Origin: Coniella vitis
Taxonomy: Eukaryota > Ascomycota > Sordariomycetes > Diaporthales > Schizoparmaceae
NCBI GenBank assembly: GCA_011317545.1
Contig: WUJK01000012.1
Coordinates: 316,001 to 380,000, forward strand
Direction of reading: 5' to 3'
Length of the DNA: 64,000 nt
Both the position numbers and the translations under genes were made by a program. This document shows, piece by piece, positions 45,077 through 56,100 of the stretch. The notes beneath the pieces were generated by a model that was not told where the DNA came from, ran no database searches, and worked only from the letters and a program-made list of their open reading frames with translations. Positions within the stretch are counted from its first letter, which is position 1. Each line of letters begins with the position of its first letter.

Positions 45077-45417
45077 TTGTATTCTCGTGCCTCGATGATT
45101 CGGCTCCGAGTGAACAAGGCGAACTGGATCGTGAGAAATGATGAGCATAAGCAGGAACTGTCACGAAAGGATATCCTGGCATGGAAGAAAGATGGACTCA
45201 ATATATCCTATTGTGCGGCTTGAAGGGGGTGTCACTACAGAATAAAAAGGGACTCAAGGGAGGAAGATATTGTCAAGTGTCTGGCCCCAGATGCTGTTTA
45301 CGTCCTCAGACAACCACACGGCAGACACTTTGTTGCATTATTCTACTTGTTCCGTACTGCCTTGAAGCATTTCTCTGATCCTCCCACAAAAGACTCTCAC
45401 ACACACAAGACCCCAAA

Positions 45418-46425
45418 ATGAGCACCATCCACACCGTCGCCATCATCGGCTGTGGCTCCATCGGCGCTTCTTGGGCAGCCCTCTTCCTCGCCCAGGGCCT
45501 GACGGTCAAGGCCTTCGACATCAACCCAGCGGCGCAAACCTTCCTGCACAACCTCGTCACCGACGCCCTGCCTGTCCTCGCACGGCTGAGCCTCGTCAAG
45601 AACCCGGCGGCCAAGGCCACCGACATCTTGTTCACCACCACCCTCGAAGACGTGCTCGGCCCCGACGTCGACTTTGTGCAGGAAAACGGGCCCGAGAAGC
45701 TCGCCTTCAAGCAGGACCTCTTTGCCTCCATCACACGGCACATCCGCCCGGACACCATCATTGCCACGAGCAGCAGCGGCCTGACCTGCAGCAGCATCCA
45801 GCAAGAAGGCGCCACCACCACCACCAGCAGTATCGTCCACCCCGAGCGCTGCATCGTCGGCCACCCGTTCAACCCGCCGCACCTCATCCCGCTCGTCGAG
45901 GTGGTGGCGGGCTCGCAGACGTCGCGCGCGACCGTCGCGCGCACCATGGCCTTTTACAGCGCCGTGGGCAAGAAGCCCGTGCACGTCAAGAAGGAGGTCG
46001 TCGGGCACATTGCCAACCGGCTGCAGGCGGCGCTGTTCCGCGAGGTGCTGTACCTCGTGCAGCACGGCGTGGCCACCGTGGGCGACATCGAGACGGCCAT
46101 GAGTTTTGGGCCGGGCCTGCGCTGGGGCGTCATGGGCCCGAGCACGCTGTTCCACCTGGGCGGCGGCGAGGGCGGCATCCAGCACATGGCGGACCACTTG
46201 CTGGGCCCGCTGATGAGCTGGTACGCCAGGGAGGACCCGGTGGTGGATGACGAGCTCAAGAGGAAGTGGGTGGAGGGCACGTTGGAGGAGGTGGATGGGC
46301 GGGACTACAGGGAGCTTGCGGCCCAGCGGGATGAGGAGCTGGTGAGGCTGTTGAATGTGCGGCAGGAGTGGGACAGCTTTGCGGCAGAGAAGAAGAAGAA
46401 GAAGAAGGAGACGGAGAGTGCGTAG
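45418..46425 (+). CDS. short 3-hydroxyacyl-CoA dehydrogenase family (lambda-crystallin/carnitine-dehydrogenase-like)
   Basis: Intronless, 335 aa. The NAD-binding Rossmann motif VAIIGCGSIGASWA opens the protein, followed by VKAFDINP. QENGPEKLAFKQDLF, SSSGLTCSSIQ, HPERCIVGHPFNPPHLIPLV (catalytic His) and NRLQAALFREVLYLV follow in the order known for the family. The C-terminal domain has GPGLRWGVMGPSTLFHLGGG, typical of the L-gulonate 3-dehydrogenase / L-carnitine 3-dehydrogenase / 3-hydroxybutyryl-CoA branch rather than the trifunctional enzymes. It oxidises a 3-hydroxy group to a ketone with NAD+. A Lys-rich tail (KKKKKK) is unusual. The divergent CoA-transferase suggests a joint pathway for a hydroxy-acid or its CoA ester. 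The exact substrate cannot be read. Confidence 0.9.
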   Translation: MSTIHTVAIIGCGSIGASWAALFLAQGLTVKAFDINPAAQTFLHNLVTDALPVLARLSLVKNPAAKATDILFTTTLEDVLGPDVDFVQENGPEKLAFKQDLFASITRHIRPDTIIATSSSGLTCSSIQQEGATTTTSSIVHPERCIVGHPFNPPHLIPLVEVVAGSQTSRATVARTMAFYSAVGKKPVHVKKEVVGHIANRLQAALFREVLYLVQHGVATVGDIETAMSFGPGLRWGVMGPSTLFHLGGGEGGIQHMADHLLGPLMSWYAREDPVVDDELKRKWVEGTLEEVDGRDYRELAAQRDEELVRLLNVRQEWDSFAAEKKKKKKETESA

Positions 46426-48015
46426 GGTGTGGATGTGTGTTTGTTTGTTTGTTTGTGTGTGTGTGTTTGTCACTAAGTAGATACCCAATAGATTTACAAA
46501 TCAAGGTTATTATCCGAGTGTGGTGATGGTCGTTGTGATGTGACTATGCTTCAAAGACAATGCCTCTGGTCGGCAAGTGAAGATGATGAATAGAGGGATC
46601 ACACCGTCTAGATTGGGTGCTATGACTTTTAGAAATGAGTCTCTTGTCTTGTGGACGGACTCAGCGCGAGTGTTGTTGGGTATAGCCTCAGCCTTCAAGG
46701 CATTTTCCTCACTCACTTTTGGAGGGCGATAATCCCTTCACTTCTCCCGCTTCTTCTTCAGTGACCTCAACCCTCACAACATGATAATAAGCCAGCCTAC
46801 TTTTGCGATAGCACGGCAAGAACACAAGACCACAAGGCCACACCCCTTCAGGATAACCTTTCTTCTAGAATCCTTCCCTCCCAGGCCAGGCCAGTGACCG
46901 GGCTACCAATGATTCGTTGGAAAGGGGGCGAAGAAAGGAAAAGAGGAGAAGAAAAAAAGAAAAGAAAAAAGGACGGGGGAACCCTGTAGCATCGACATCA
47001 TCGGCTTGCCTCTCGCTCTTTCGTCTGCACCCCCCAAAAATTCCGCACCCTTATTCCGCCAGCGCGTTCCCACCGAAATCGAACAAAAGAATAAATTTTT
47101 GCTCCACCCGCCCATGACCATGACATCAACCGATGGCATTCACTGCGGGTCTTCCCGCCCTCTGGGAAGAGAAGAATCATCGATGAATGCCCTGCTGCGC
47201 CTGCCCGGCTTGCGCAATTCTTCGGCTGGTCCGACCATTGCTAGGAGTGTAATACTTATGCTGGGTTCTTTTTGGGCTGGGACGCTTGGGCTTGGACCTC
47301 TGGCTGTGTGTACCTTTTATGGGATATGGACCGTTCCTCTTGGCCTGGGTTGTTGACAGTCACCACTCTAGACGAGCAAAGAGCGAGGGCAACGCGAAGC
47401 AGCAGAAAGAGGACAGCAACAGCAACAGCAACGGTGGGCGGCGGGTCCGTCCGTGGTCGCCATGTTTCACGAGCCCACGAGCCCACGGACGCGCTGTATT
47501 AGTCGGTCGGTCGGTCGGTCGGCCATTCGTTGCTACTCGCGCTTCCGGGCCCGAGGATCTGATCTCGTTTTCTGGGTGGGCCATCGCCCGATGCGATTGT
47601 GAGAGCGCCTGGTGCCGAGGGGCCTGAACTGGGCCGGTCTCTGGCCATTCATTGGGTGGACTGAGGATGTGGTTGACAGAGTGACTGAGTGACTGAGAAA
47701 ACTATGGAGACTGCTCATTGTAAGAGCCTTTTTTTTTTTTTCCCTCTTTCTCTCTACATCGGTGATGTAAGAGATGATGGCATGGATGGAGGAATGGAAT
47801 ACAAAAAAGGATCGTAAAGGTGTCTAGGACCCTTTCGTTCTCCCCTTCCATCTTGTTCTCTCTTCTCTTTTTTTTTTAATTTTTTTTTTATTTTTATTTT
47901 ATTACACCATCTGTGAATAGCTTCACTCGCTCTCATCCTCACTTGGACACACAACTCACTCTCCACCACCTTCACCACCTCTCACACCAAACCATCACCA
48001 CAAACACCCCCCAAA
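46426..48015. other. 1.6-kb intergenic region
   Basis: Tandem-orientation gap with TTTG and GT runs at 46440-46470, purine-rich 46920-46980, the (GGTC)n array, and long T runs at 47729-47741 and 47870-47905 before the beta-propeller gene. No gene was recognised. Confidence 0.45.
47502..47522. repeat. (GGTC)n tetranucleotide microsatellite
   Basis: About five perfect units. Confidence 0.85.
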
Positions 48016-48957
48016 ATGGGCTCCCAACCCGCCCCCTCCACCTCCCAACGCCTCTACTTCCTCGACACTGACCTCTCCTCGCCGCACCCGCGCCGCGGCC
48101 GCATCCTCTCCGCCGCCACAGACGGCACCGACCTGCGCACCGTCATCGACCACATCCCGACCCTGCCCGATGGCATCGCCGTCGACGCCGCCCACGGCCA
48201 CATGTACTGGACCAACATGGGCACCTCGCTCAAGACGCGCTCCGGCTCCATCGAGCGCGCCAACCTCGCCGACGGCTCCGACCGCCGCGTCATCGTCCCT
48301 GCTTCTTCCCCCGTCGGCGTCTTCACCCCCAAGCAAATCACCATCGCCCCGCGCGCGCGCAAGCTCTACTGGTGCGACCGCGAGGGCATGAAGGTGATGC
48401 GCGCGGACCTCGACGGCGCGCACCCCGAGGTCCTCGTCTCGACCGGCGACGCCGACAACGAGGCCCACCGCGCCGACCAGACGCGCTGGTGCGTGGGCGT
48501 CGCCGTCGACGAGGCCCGCGGCCTGCTCTACTGGACGCAAAAGGGCCCCTCCAAGGGGAACCAGGGGCGCATTCTCCGCGCGCCGCTGGATCCGCCGCAC
48601 GGCGCGGACCCCAGCCAGCGCGGCGACGTCGAGGTCCTCTTTTCCGGGCTGCCGGAGCCCATCGACCTGGAGCTCGACGAGGCGAGCCAGACGCTGTACT
48701 GGACGGACCGCGGCGACCCGCCGGCGGGCAACTCGCTGAACCGCGCCGCGGTCGGCATGGGCGGCATGCCGCAGGTGCTGGCGACGCGGCTGCACGAGAC
48801 GATTGGACTGGCGGTCGATCGCGAGCGCGATGTGGCCTATGTGACGGATCTGGCGGGCGGGGTGTACAAGGTGGACGTCAAGACGAGGAAGAAGACGGTC
48901 TTGTTTGCCGAGGTGGGCGATCTTACTGGTATTGCGCTGGTGGAAACGGTCGAGTAG
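48016..48957 (+). CDS. YWTD-type beta-propeller protein (LDL-receptor class B-like repeats)
   Basis: Intronless, 313 aa. It is built of repeats with YW-T/C-x and GIAVD signatures: LYFLDTD, DGIAVDAAHGHMYWTNMG, KLYWCDREG, GVAVDEARGLLYWTQKG, LELDEASQTLYWTDRG and GLAVDRERDVAYVTDLAGG. This gives about six blades, enough for one propeller. No signal peptide is seen (MGSQPAPSTSQRLYF), so it is probably intracellular. Related stand-alone fungal and bacterial proteins are SMP-30/YWTD-like and may be lactonases or scaffolds; no enzymatic residues can be assigned. It lies 1.6 kb downstream of the hydroxyacyl-CoA dehydrogenase in the same orientation, with the same very GC-rich codon use. Confidence 0.85.
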   Translation: MGSQPAPSTSQRLYFLDTDLSSPHPRRGRILSAATDGTDLRTVIDHIPTLPDGIAVDAAHGHMYWTNMGTSLKTRSGSIERANLADGSDRRVIVPASSPVGVFTPKQITIAPRARKLYWCDREGMKVMRADLDGAHPEVLVSTGDADNEAHRADQTRWCVGVAVDEARGLLYWTQKGPSKGNQGRILRAPLDPPHGADPSQRGDVEVLFSGLPEPIDLELDEASQTLYWTDRGDPPAGNSLNRAAVGMGGMPQVLATRLHETIGLAVDRERDVAYVTDLAGGVYKVDVKTRKKTVLFAEVGDLTGIALVETVE

Positions 48958-50801
48958 AGGGGGGAATATATATATATAATATTGTAGAACGATGGGAAGA
49001 AGGGATAGATGGAGACGATAGAGAGAGCGACATATATATACCCCTTGGAGTTATAGATATAGAGATGGGATAGACACGTATAGAGTCAGAGAATAATCAT
49101 GGCCAGAGCCGAGGGTGTGTGTCGATTTGCGAATAGTTACACTTTTATTGCTGCCACGCCCATTTTATTTCCTCACTTGTGGCTCTTTCTCTACATGTAA
49201 GTGTAAGTGTAACCCTTTTAATCATAACCGATAGTTGAAGGGGAAAAAGAAAACGAGTCTCACTATGCCCAGTGAAGTTCCCTACACCGACCAAATCACA
49301 ACAGCAACCACCATTGCAAGTATTTCACCACCTTCACAGATATTCATCCCCCATCCCCTCTTCAGCAGATTCAACCCAGCCACGCCCAAACAATCCGAAA
49401 GATCGCAAAAAAAGAACCACCCTCCAACCCTTCTCCTCAAAACAAACAAACCCATCCCCGTTTCCATACTTCCCACCAAGCAAGCCCGGTCCTCCTCCCC
49501 GTAATAATCCAATACAAAATACAGACCCTGCTTCTGCTTCCCCCCCCCCCATATCCAAAGCCTCGCTGCTTACACCATCCTCACCATATCCCACGCCATC
49601 GATAACCCAGAGCTCTTTTTTTTCTTTTTCTTTTTCTTTTTTCTCTTTTTTCGCTTTCTTTCTTTTTCTTTCCAATAGAGTCACTCCACCAATAACAAAT
49701 TAGAGATATTCAAAACCAAGCAGTCCTATGTAGCCTTCATCAAAAAAATTAGTCATCAGCTACAAGATACACTCACCCCCTGCCATTCAACACCCCCCTT
49801 CCCCAGCCCCCAACCCCCATCCAATCCCTGGTCTCAGCCAAAGATCAGTGTGCCGTGTATACTCAAAACCAAGTTCCCACCAAAATCACGCAAAATCCCC
49901 CCAAAGAGGTGTGAGTGATAAAAAGGAATGAGAAAAAAGAAGGTGGGAAAAAAAGGAAAAAAAAAAAAAGGCGCAAGCCAACAAGACGTACGACAGTGTC
50001 CCCACACAAAGATACGGAAGACAAGATGGAAAAACACCAGCATTAGTCCAGACAATTAAGCACAAACAACCAGAAACTGAGTCCAAGCATACAGTGTGTC
50101 CCATTCCATCACTCAACCACAAGAGCCAAGATTCCCAAAGGCTTCCCATCATTACACCCAATTCATTAAACCAAGACCTCTAGTCATCGTCATCCCAAGA
50201 TCCAGCCACAAAACAAGTAAGCGAAGCAAACGATTGCACACCAGAGATTCACATTACTTGAACGAGTCCAAAGTATGCCAGTACAGAAACCAGCGTGCAG
50301 CAGTCACAGCACACAAACGTAAACAATAACAAGTGTTTCAAAATATGTGCATTCAAAGGACGGCATCAGAGAGACCTATTTCGTCGACAACGGAAAACGC
50401 CCAATTCTAATGCAGATACAGTAGCCCACTGAGTAAACTGGCATACCAACCCATTTCCAAATCCAAAACCAAGAAACCCTTTCTCTTGTCAAAAACGCCT
50501 GATACATGCTTGACCACTTGCAGTGGTTTTTGTGTAGCCCAAACCAAATGTGCACGAAAAAAAGAAAAAGAAACAAAGACTTGTTTCAAAAGCGCCAGCT
50601 GATCCGTAGATCAATGCGTAACCAGTTCCATCGCGTTCCCAAGGAAAAATTAAGCAAGAGTGGTATAGCGCGCTCAAATCAACAAGTAGACGCCATTGAG
50701 GAAAAACGAAGGAGCCAAGAAGAAGGCTTTGAAAAGAAAAAGAAAAGAAAACAGAGTACAAAAAAAAAAAAAAAAAAAAAAAAAAAAGACAAACACCCCC
50801 A
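48958..50801. other. convergent 3' region, 1.8 kb
   Basis: C/A-rich on the plus strand, with TA repeats just after the propeller stop (48965-48982), TTTC-rich tracts at 49615-49675, and a 28-nt A run beside the sulfur-controller stop. Frames such as 49272-49703 are Pro/Ser/Phe low complexity and were not called. Confidence 0.45.
50760..50787. repeat. 28-nt A homopolymer (T28 on the sulfur-controller strand)
   Basis: It begins 14 nt after the stop codon of the sulfur-controller gene, so it would sit at the very start of that mRNA's 3' UTR as a U28 run. Confidence 0.9.
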
Positions 50802-53145
50802 TCAAGCAGCCAGTGGCGTGCTAGGGCTGGTGGACCGTCTGCACCCATCGCTCAGCTTGAAGTTATACAGCCTAACTTCTCCGTCTTCGCTACCCGAAGC
50901 CATGAGCGAATCCGAAACGGCAACTGACGTGACAGGACCGGTGTGGCCTGCGAACGTGCCAGTGCATCGGCCAGAGCGAGGATCCCAGGTCTTGACAAGA
51001 CTGTCGTTTGCACCCGTCACCATGCGGAGACTGTCCGACTCAACCGACCAGATACCCTCGAGGTGGCCCCACTGGTCGCGGACAACCTTGCCATTCGATG
51101 TGTCCCACAGCTTCAGGCCGGCGTCGAGACCGCCAGACAGGATGTAGCGGGCCGGTAGGGGACGATCGGGCTGGTCGGTAAAGCCAGGGCCGTAGTTTGC
51201 TCGCAGCTCAATATCGGCGGCTTGCGTACCGGTGGGAGTCGGGCTCTTGCCGCTGGCGACCGAGACTGTGTCGGTCGAATCGTGCATCGCTGCCGTGTTG
51301 GGATCCTCGTCGGGCTCAAAGTCGTGGGGCAGCCCGAGAACTTGCTGAACGTGGCCAACGTGGCCCCTGAACTCGCGAATGACCTCACGTGTGTCGAGGT
51401 CCCACATGAGAATGGTGCAGTCATCCGAAGCAGACAAAAGGGTGCGGCTGACCATGTCGACTTTGACATTGTTCACCCAGTCGTCGTGGTGCTTGAGGCA
51501 GAAGGTCGTGCCAGTCTTGAAGTTGTAAACGCGAATGGTGTGATCGATGCTTCCACTGGCCATGACATCGCCCTGGAAATGGGCCGAGATCACACCGTCC
51601 GAGTGGGGCGAGAGGGTGCGCAAGCACTGGCCCGTCCGCCAGTTCCAGATCTTGACGGTGCCGTCCAGGCTGGCGCTGAGCAGCTTGTGGTTGTCCATCT
51701 GCAGGGATCGGATGCCGCGGGTGTGGCCAGTGAGCGTACGAACCTCCTCTCCGGTCTCGAGGTCCCAGATCTTGATGGTGTTGTCATAAGAGCCAGTCGC
51801 GAGGGTGTTGTCGTCCCAGATCTGCAAGCAGGTCACGCCGTTGGTGTGGCCCTTGAAGGTCTTGAGGGAGTAGCGCATGAGCTTCCAGTTGACTCCAATC
51901 TGCCAGCGGTCACGGTAAATATCCTTCCAGGGACGCGTCAGTCGAACACTGTCTTCGGATGAGTCCTCGCGGGATGCGCATCTGCGCTTGGACGACGGAC
52001 CATCATCGTCGTCGTCGTCGTCCAGGGTGCGTTTCGGGGAGGCGGCAATCTTGGGCGAGTTGGGGCGAGGCAGGGTCGGGGGCGACAGAGGAATGAGGCT
52101 CTGGGATTCCGAGTCGGCCAACTTTTGGGCAGCAGCAAGCTGGCGGCGGCGGGTCCAGTTGCGCAGTCGGTTTCTCTCGAGCAGTGGCAGGCCCCAGCCA
52201 CATTTTGTGCATTGACGGTCAATGTGCTGTTCGCACATCCTGTGCCAGACGTCGTCGTCGTCGGCGAGCTGCCTCCATTGTCTCGAGACCTGGGCGGCTT
52301 TGCACAGCGAAACGGTATCGAGGTAGGACAGAATCTTGAACGAGATTTCAACAGGAAGGGCGGAGATGAAGTCAATCTTGAGCTGCGCCTGAACCTCGCG
52401 AGAAACGAGGCTCAGCTGGGGGAAGCAGGATGACGAGAGTATGCCCTGGATCATGAGCTCGCGGTGCTTGCCTGGGGCTGCGGAAAAGAGACTCCACACA
52501 TGGGTGATGGCCTGCTGATCAGCCGAGGGAAGCTTCTCCAATTCCTAACATGAAAAGAGGTAAAGATCAGCAACTTGTATGCGCATGTCAAAAATGGCAG
52601 AGGAGCAAGAGCAATAGCAACGGCGATAGCACCAAACAACAGCAACAGCACAGCACGCCACTTACCGTCTGTATCCTGACCATCTTGTCCTCGTCGGCGG
52701 CCTTGCGGCATTTTGAGTCGGGCCGGTGACGGTAGCAGTATTTGCTGTTCCAGCTCTGGACGGGCGGCTCCGTCGTCGAGAGGGCATGGGCAGTCTCGAG
52801 CTTGGAGACGGGAGCATAGAGTGTGGGCACGTGTTCCTTGAGGAAGGGGGTAACAGTCTGGTTGACCAAGGCCGAGGGCATGTTGGCAAGGCGGCTCTTG
52901 TCCTCAGCTTCCTCCTCGGGGCGGCGTCTTTCACAGTTGACTTGTTTGAGACGTGAACGGTCGAGTGTGGCAGCGCTAGCTTCGAGCTGGCCGTCATCTG
53001 TCGCGGGAGGAGTGGTGGGGTATTGGGGGCGTGGGCGGACGCTGGCGAGTTGATATTGTTGCTTGGAGGAGTCGAGTGTCATAGCATTGTTGGCCAGCGA
53101 GGGCCGGCGTGGGATGGCGGTGGGATAGGTAGAAATGCGGTCCAT
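50802..53145 (-). CDS. scon-2: sulfur controller, F-box/WD40 SCF subunit (SCON2/SconB/Met30 orthologue)
   Basis: Two exons: 53145-52666 and 52544-50802, giving 740 aa; the intron is 121 nt (GTAAGT...TAG), phase 0. Conserved marks are TPFLKEHVPTLYAP and NSKYCYRHRPDSKCRKAADE before the junction, LPSADQQAITHVWSLFSAAP after it, an F-box (about residues 215-265; ISALPVEISFKILSYLDTVSL), a CTKCGWGLPLLERNRL motif, an Asp run, then WD40 repeats from about residue 390 to the end. The protein is the substrate receptor of an SCF ubiquitin ligase that removes the CYS3/MetR bZIP activator when sulfur is plentiful. ATG 53145 (GCCATGG) was preferred; an in-frame ATG at 53190 adds 15 residues. Confidence 0.93.
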
Positions 53146-56100
53146 GGCGTGCTGGCGGGTGGAAATGGGCTTTGGAGAACAAGTATACATTGGCTGGGCC
53201 AGCGGGTGGTGCGGGTTGGCTGAGCTGGGCTGAGCTGGGCCGGGCTGGCTTTGGGAGCAGAGGAGATTGCGCCAAGATGGTCAGACTACGCTGCCCATTG
53301 GGGAGGGCCGGCTGGAAGCGAGCCAAAGTCGCGAATGGGGGTCTGGATGAGGACGAGACAGCTGGGGATGGCGTGCTGGCGAGTCGACAATATTGCCCAG
53401 AAGGGGGAGGGGGTGTGCGGTGTGAAACTGCAAGCGGCAGAGGTAGCACAGGGGAGCCACAGATGAGCTGGTCGGGCACGCAATGGCAAAGGAGCGATTT
53501 CGCAATTGCTGCTTCGGCCTGCTGCTGAGGCGCTGGTTGGTAGTGGTAGTGGTGGTGGTCAGGGCGTGGCTGTATCCTGTCTGGCGTGCGTCTTTGATTT
53601 GCTGGACCGCTTTCGAAACCGTCTCACCCCAGGCCGCGGGTTGAGTGTTGGGAGCAGGGTCGCTTGCAAGAGAAGGAGCAAGCGACGGACAGCGCAAGGA
53701 GAGGCGGCGGCTCGAAGGAGAGGCGGATGCTGGCTGCTTTTGGATCTTGAGAGAAGCTATCTCGAAGGCCGTTGGCGTGGGCTCGTGGAGGAGAAGCCAG
53801 GCGAGGTCAAGAGACGAGAGCGGACGACAGGCAGTTTTAAGCAGGCTGCGCGTGCTTGTTCGGCGGGTCGGGGGTCGGAGGATGCACAGTGTGGACTGTC
53901 TGTACAGTGCTTGCGGAAGGGCAAGCGATGGAAGGGTTTGGATGGGATGGAAGGAAGGGTGGAAAGGGTGCGAAGAAGCGGTGGTGTTGCGGTGGTGTGG
54001 TGGTGCACGTCGCTGGGTCGCCAGCCAGGTTGGAAGCAGAGACAAAGAACTCGCACTGCAAGTTCTGTCATGCAGCGGCAAAATGGCGAAATCGTCTAGC
54101 GCGCCGTCGCAGCATGCTGTGTAGCCAGTACTTCCATCTCCACGTGAGCTCTGCCTGCGCTGGAAGTATCTCGGTACATGATCCCCGCGGGTCCTTGCCA
54201 AGACCCCACTATCGCCTGCAAGGCTTTCAGTCACTTTGAGGTACATAGTACACAGGAACTGCAGGACGAACGAGCCCCACCCAAAATGGCACTGTCACCA
54301 TCACTGTACAGTCAGCCAATGTGGTGGCATCAATGAGCACGATGGCGAGAAACACTCAGGATGGGGCATTTGAAAATTGCAAAAATGGCCTCATCAGGAG
54401 CCAGCCCATGGTTTACAGCAATGACAGGCAGCACAGAAGCGATGGCACAATCAGCCAGGCGTTGGGTTTAGACTCGGAGACTCCTGGGCATGCGGTGCTT
54501 TGGCTGGGCGATTGCACCATCGCTGAATTATTGCCTCCGTGGCCTCGTGTACCACCGTAAGTCCAGCAGCCCCGGTGGGCATTTGCATTGGCACTGGCAC
54601 TGGCACTGGCACTGGCATTTATACTACAACATGGCACTTGCAGCACTGTGCCGACTGGCCTAGCAGCCTGGCTTCAGCGCGCCCGCCCAGGCCCAAGCAC
54701 ACCATTTGGGGCCCACTGTACCTTATTCGACCCCTGGAAATGCCGTGTACTCTGGGGATTGCTGTCAGCCTTGCAGCACGATGCCGCAGATGACATGCAG
54801 CATGTGTGTCGATGGTTTGAAAAATGGATTCGAGAGATATCAGACTGTCCTGTATCATGAGCTGCCTGCTTTTTGTCTTGGAAAACAGTGCCATGCGCAG
54901 TGCATCCTCCATCTTGTGAATCCTCTATGGAACAAAGTTGTCGGACTCGGTCTGCAGAAACCGTACCATGGAAACCTGGCCCCGCGAAGAAGCCGGCAGG
55001 GCAGGCCGATAGCCGCCGGCAGATAGCCGCCAGCCGCCCCGAGGGCCCACCCGTGGCCCCTTGGTGGTCCTGGCAGTTCTGGCAAACCGGGCTCCTGCCG
55101 CCAGCTGCCAGCCAGCAGCCTGCCTCTGCCGTTTTCCGTCCTCTGGTCAGCCACGTCCACCACCAATCAATCGCTTGAAATCTGTGCATCACCAATCACG
55201 ACCAGACTCACACAGCCATCCATCCAACACAACTCAGCAGCAGCTGCGGCCCAATTGGGAAGCTGCTTCTTGCTTGACCGCTCTGCCAGCAGCACAACAG
55301 ACCAGCACGGCCCAGCAGATGGCAATCGCACGTTGATGAATCCCGCCGTCCGTCGACAAGCCATCCCAAGACACCGGCCCCAGCACGCCATCACAAATTC
55401 TGAAGATCCAGCGCCACCCCGCTCTTTTCTTCTTGTCTCTTGCAAAGGCTGCACCACCATGATATGCTAAGAGAAAGGGCTGCTTGCTGCCACCGGATGT
55501 CGGCCGCATTCCTCAAAACTACGCAAGCGCCTCCACCCCGCGCCTCGTGCCTTGGGCTGCTCCAGCGAGTCCTCGGAGCGATGTGTCAAGAGGTGGAGCT
55601 GACTGGCCTGCTGCGCTGGGTCGGCGGCTGGGATGGCGAACAAGAGGGGAGCAGATACTGTCTGTCGTGCACTGTGCTGGGGCTGCAACAGCCGCAGTCG
55701 ACCACCACCATGACATGACGGAGACCAACAACGCTATGGCTGGCCATATGCACGTCCAGGCTGCGAAAACCTGGGGTAGCAGGACCCCTTTCTTCCCGTC
55801 ACACGGCAAACGCCATCGCTCTAGTGACCTGAATTGCATTGTGCTAGTTGCGTTCTCGTTCCAGTCCTCGCCCTGATCAACCCTGATATGGACATGGACA
55901 GCAACTATCCAGACTGACAACCTCTTCACTCCTAGGTATAACGACATCGTTATGCTTTGGTAGCAAGCAAAAGTCTGCCGACACCTTCCGCCACCAAGAC
56001 CAGCTCAACAGGACTCCCCGTCATCTGCGTCGAAGCAAGCCCCCCCCACCCAAAAAGAAGCCTCGTCGAAGCCAGCATGGTCGATGGCGTGATAACCTCC

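Larger units (their letters stand above)
44405..45417. promoter_or_regulatory. shared divergent promoter region (CoA-transferase / dehydrogenase)
   Basis: About 1.0 kb separates the two divergent starts. It contains a TATA-like element and inverted repeat near the CoA-transferase, a GGTGATGGTGAT repeat at about 44555-44575, and an ACTATGTACATAGT-type cluster at 45038-45076. No other coding frame is convincing. Confidence 0.6.

Noticed and set aside
49235..49703. Overlapping plus-strand frames after the beta-propeller
   Set aside because: Pro/Ser/Phe low complexity from C/T-rich DNA; no start context or motif.
53281..54246. Minus-strand 321-codon frame as a separate gene
   Set aside because: Low complexity, no motif, no splice-consistent link to the sulfur controller; kept only as a possible leader ORF.
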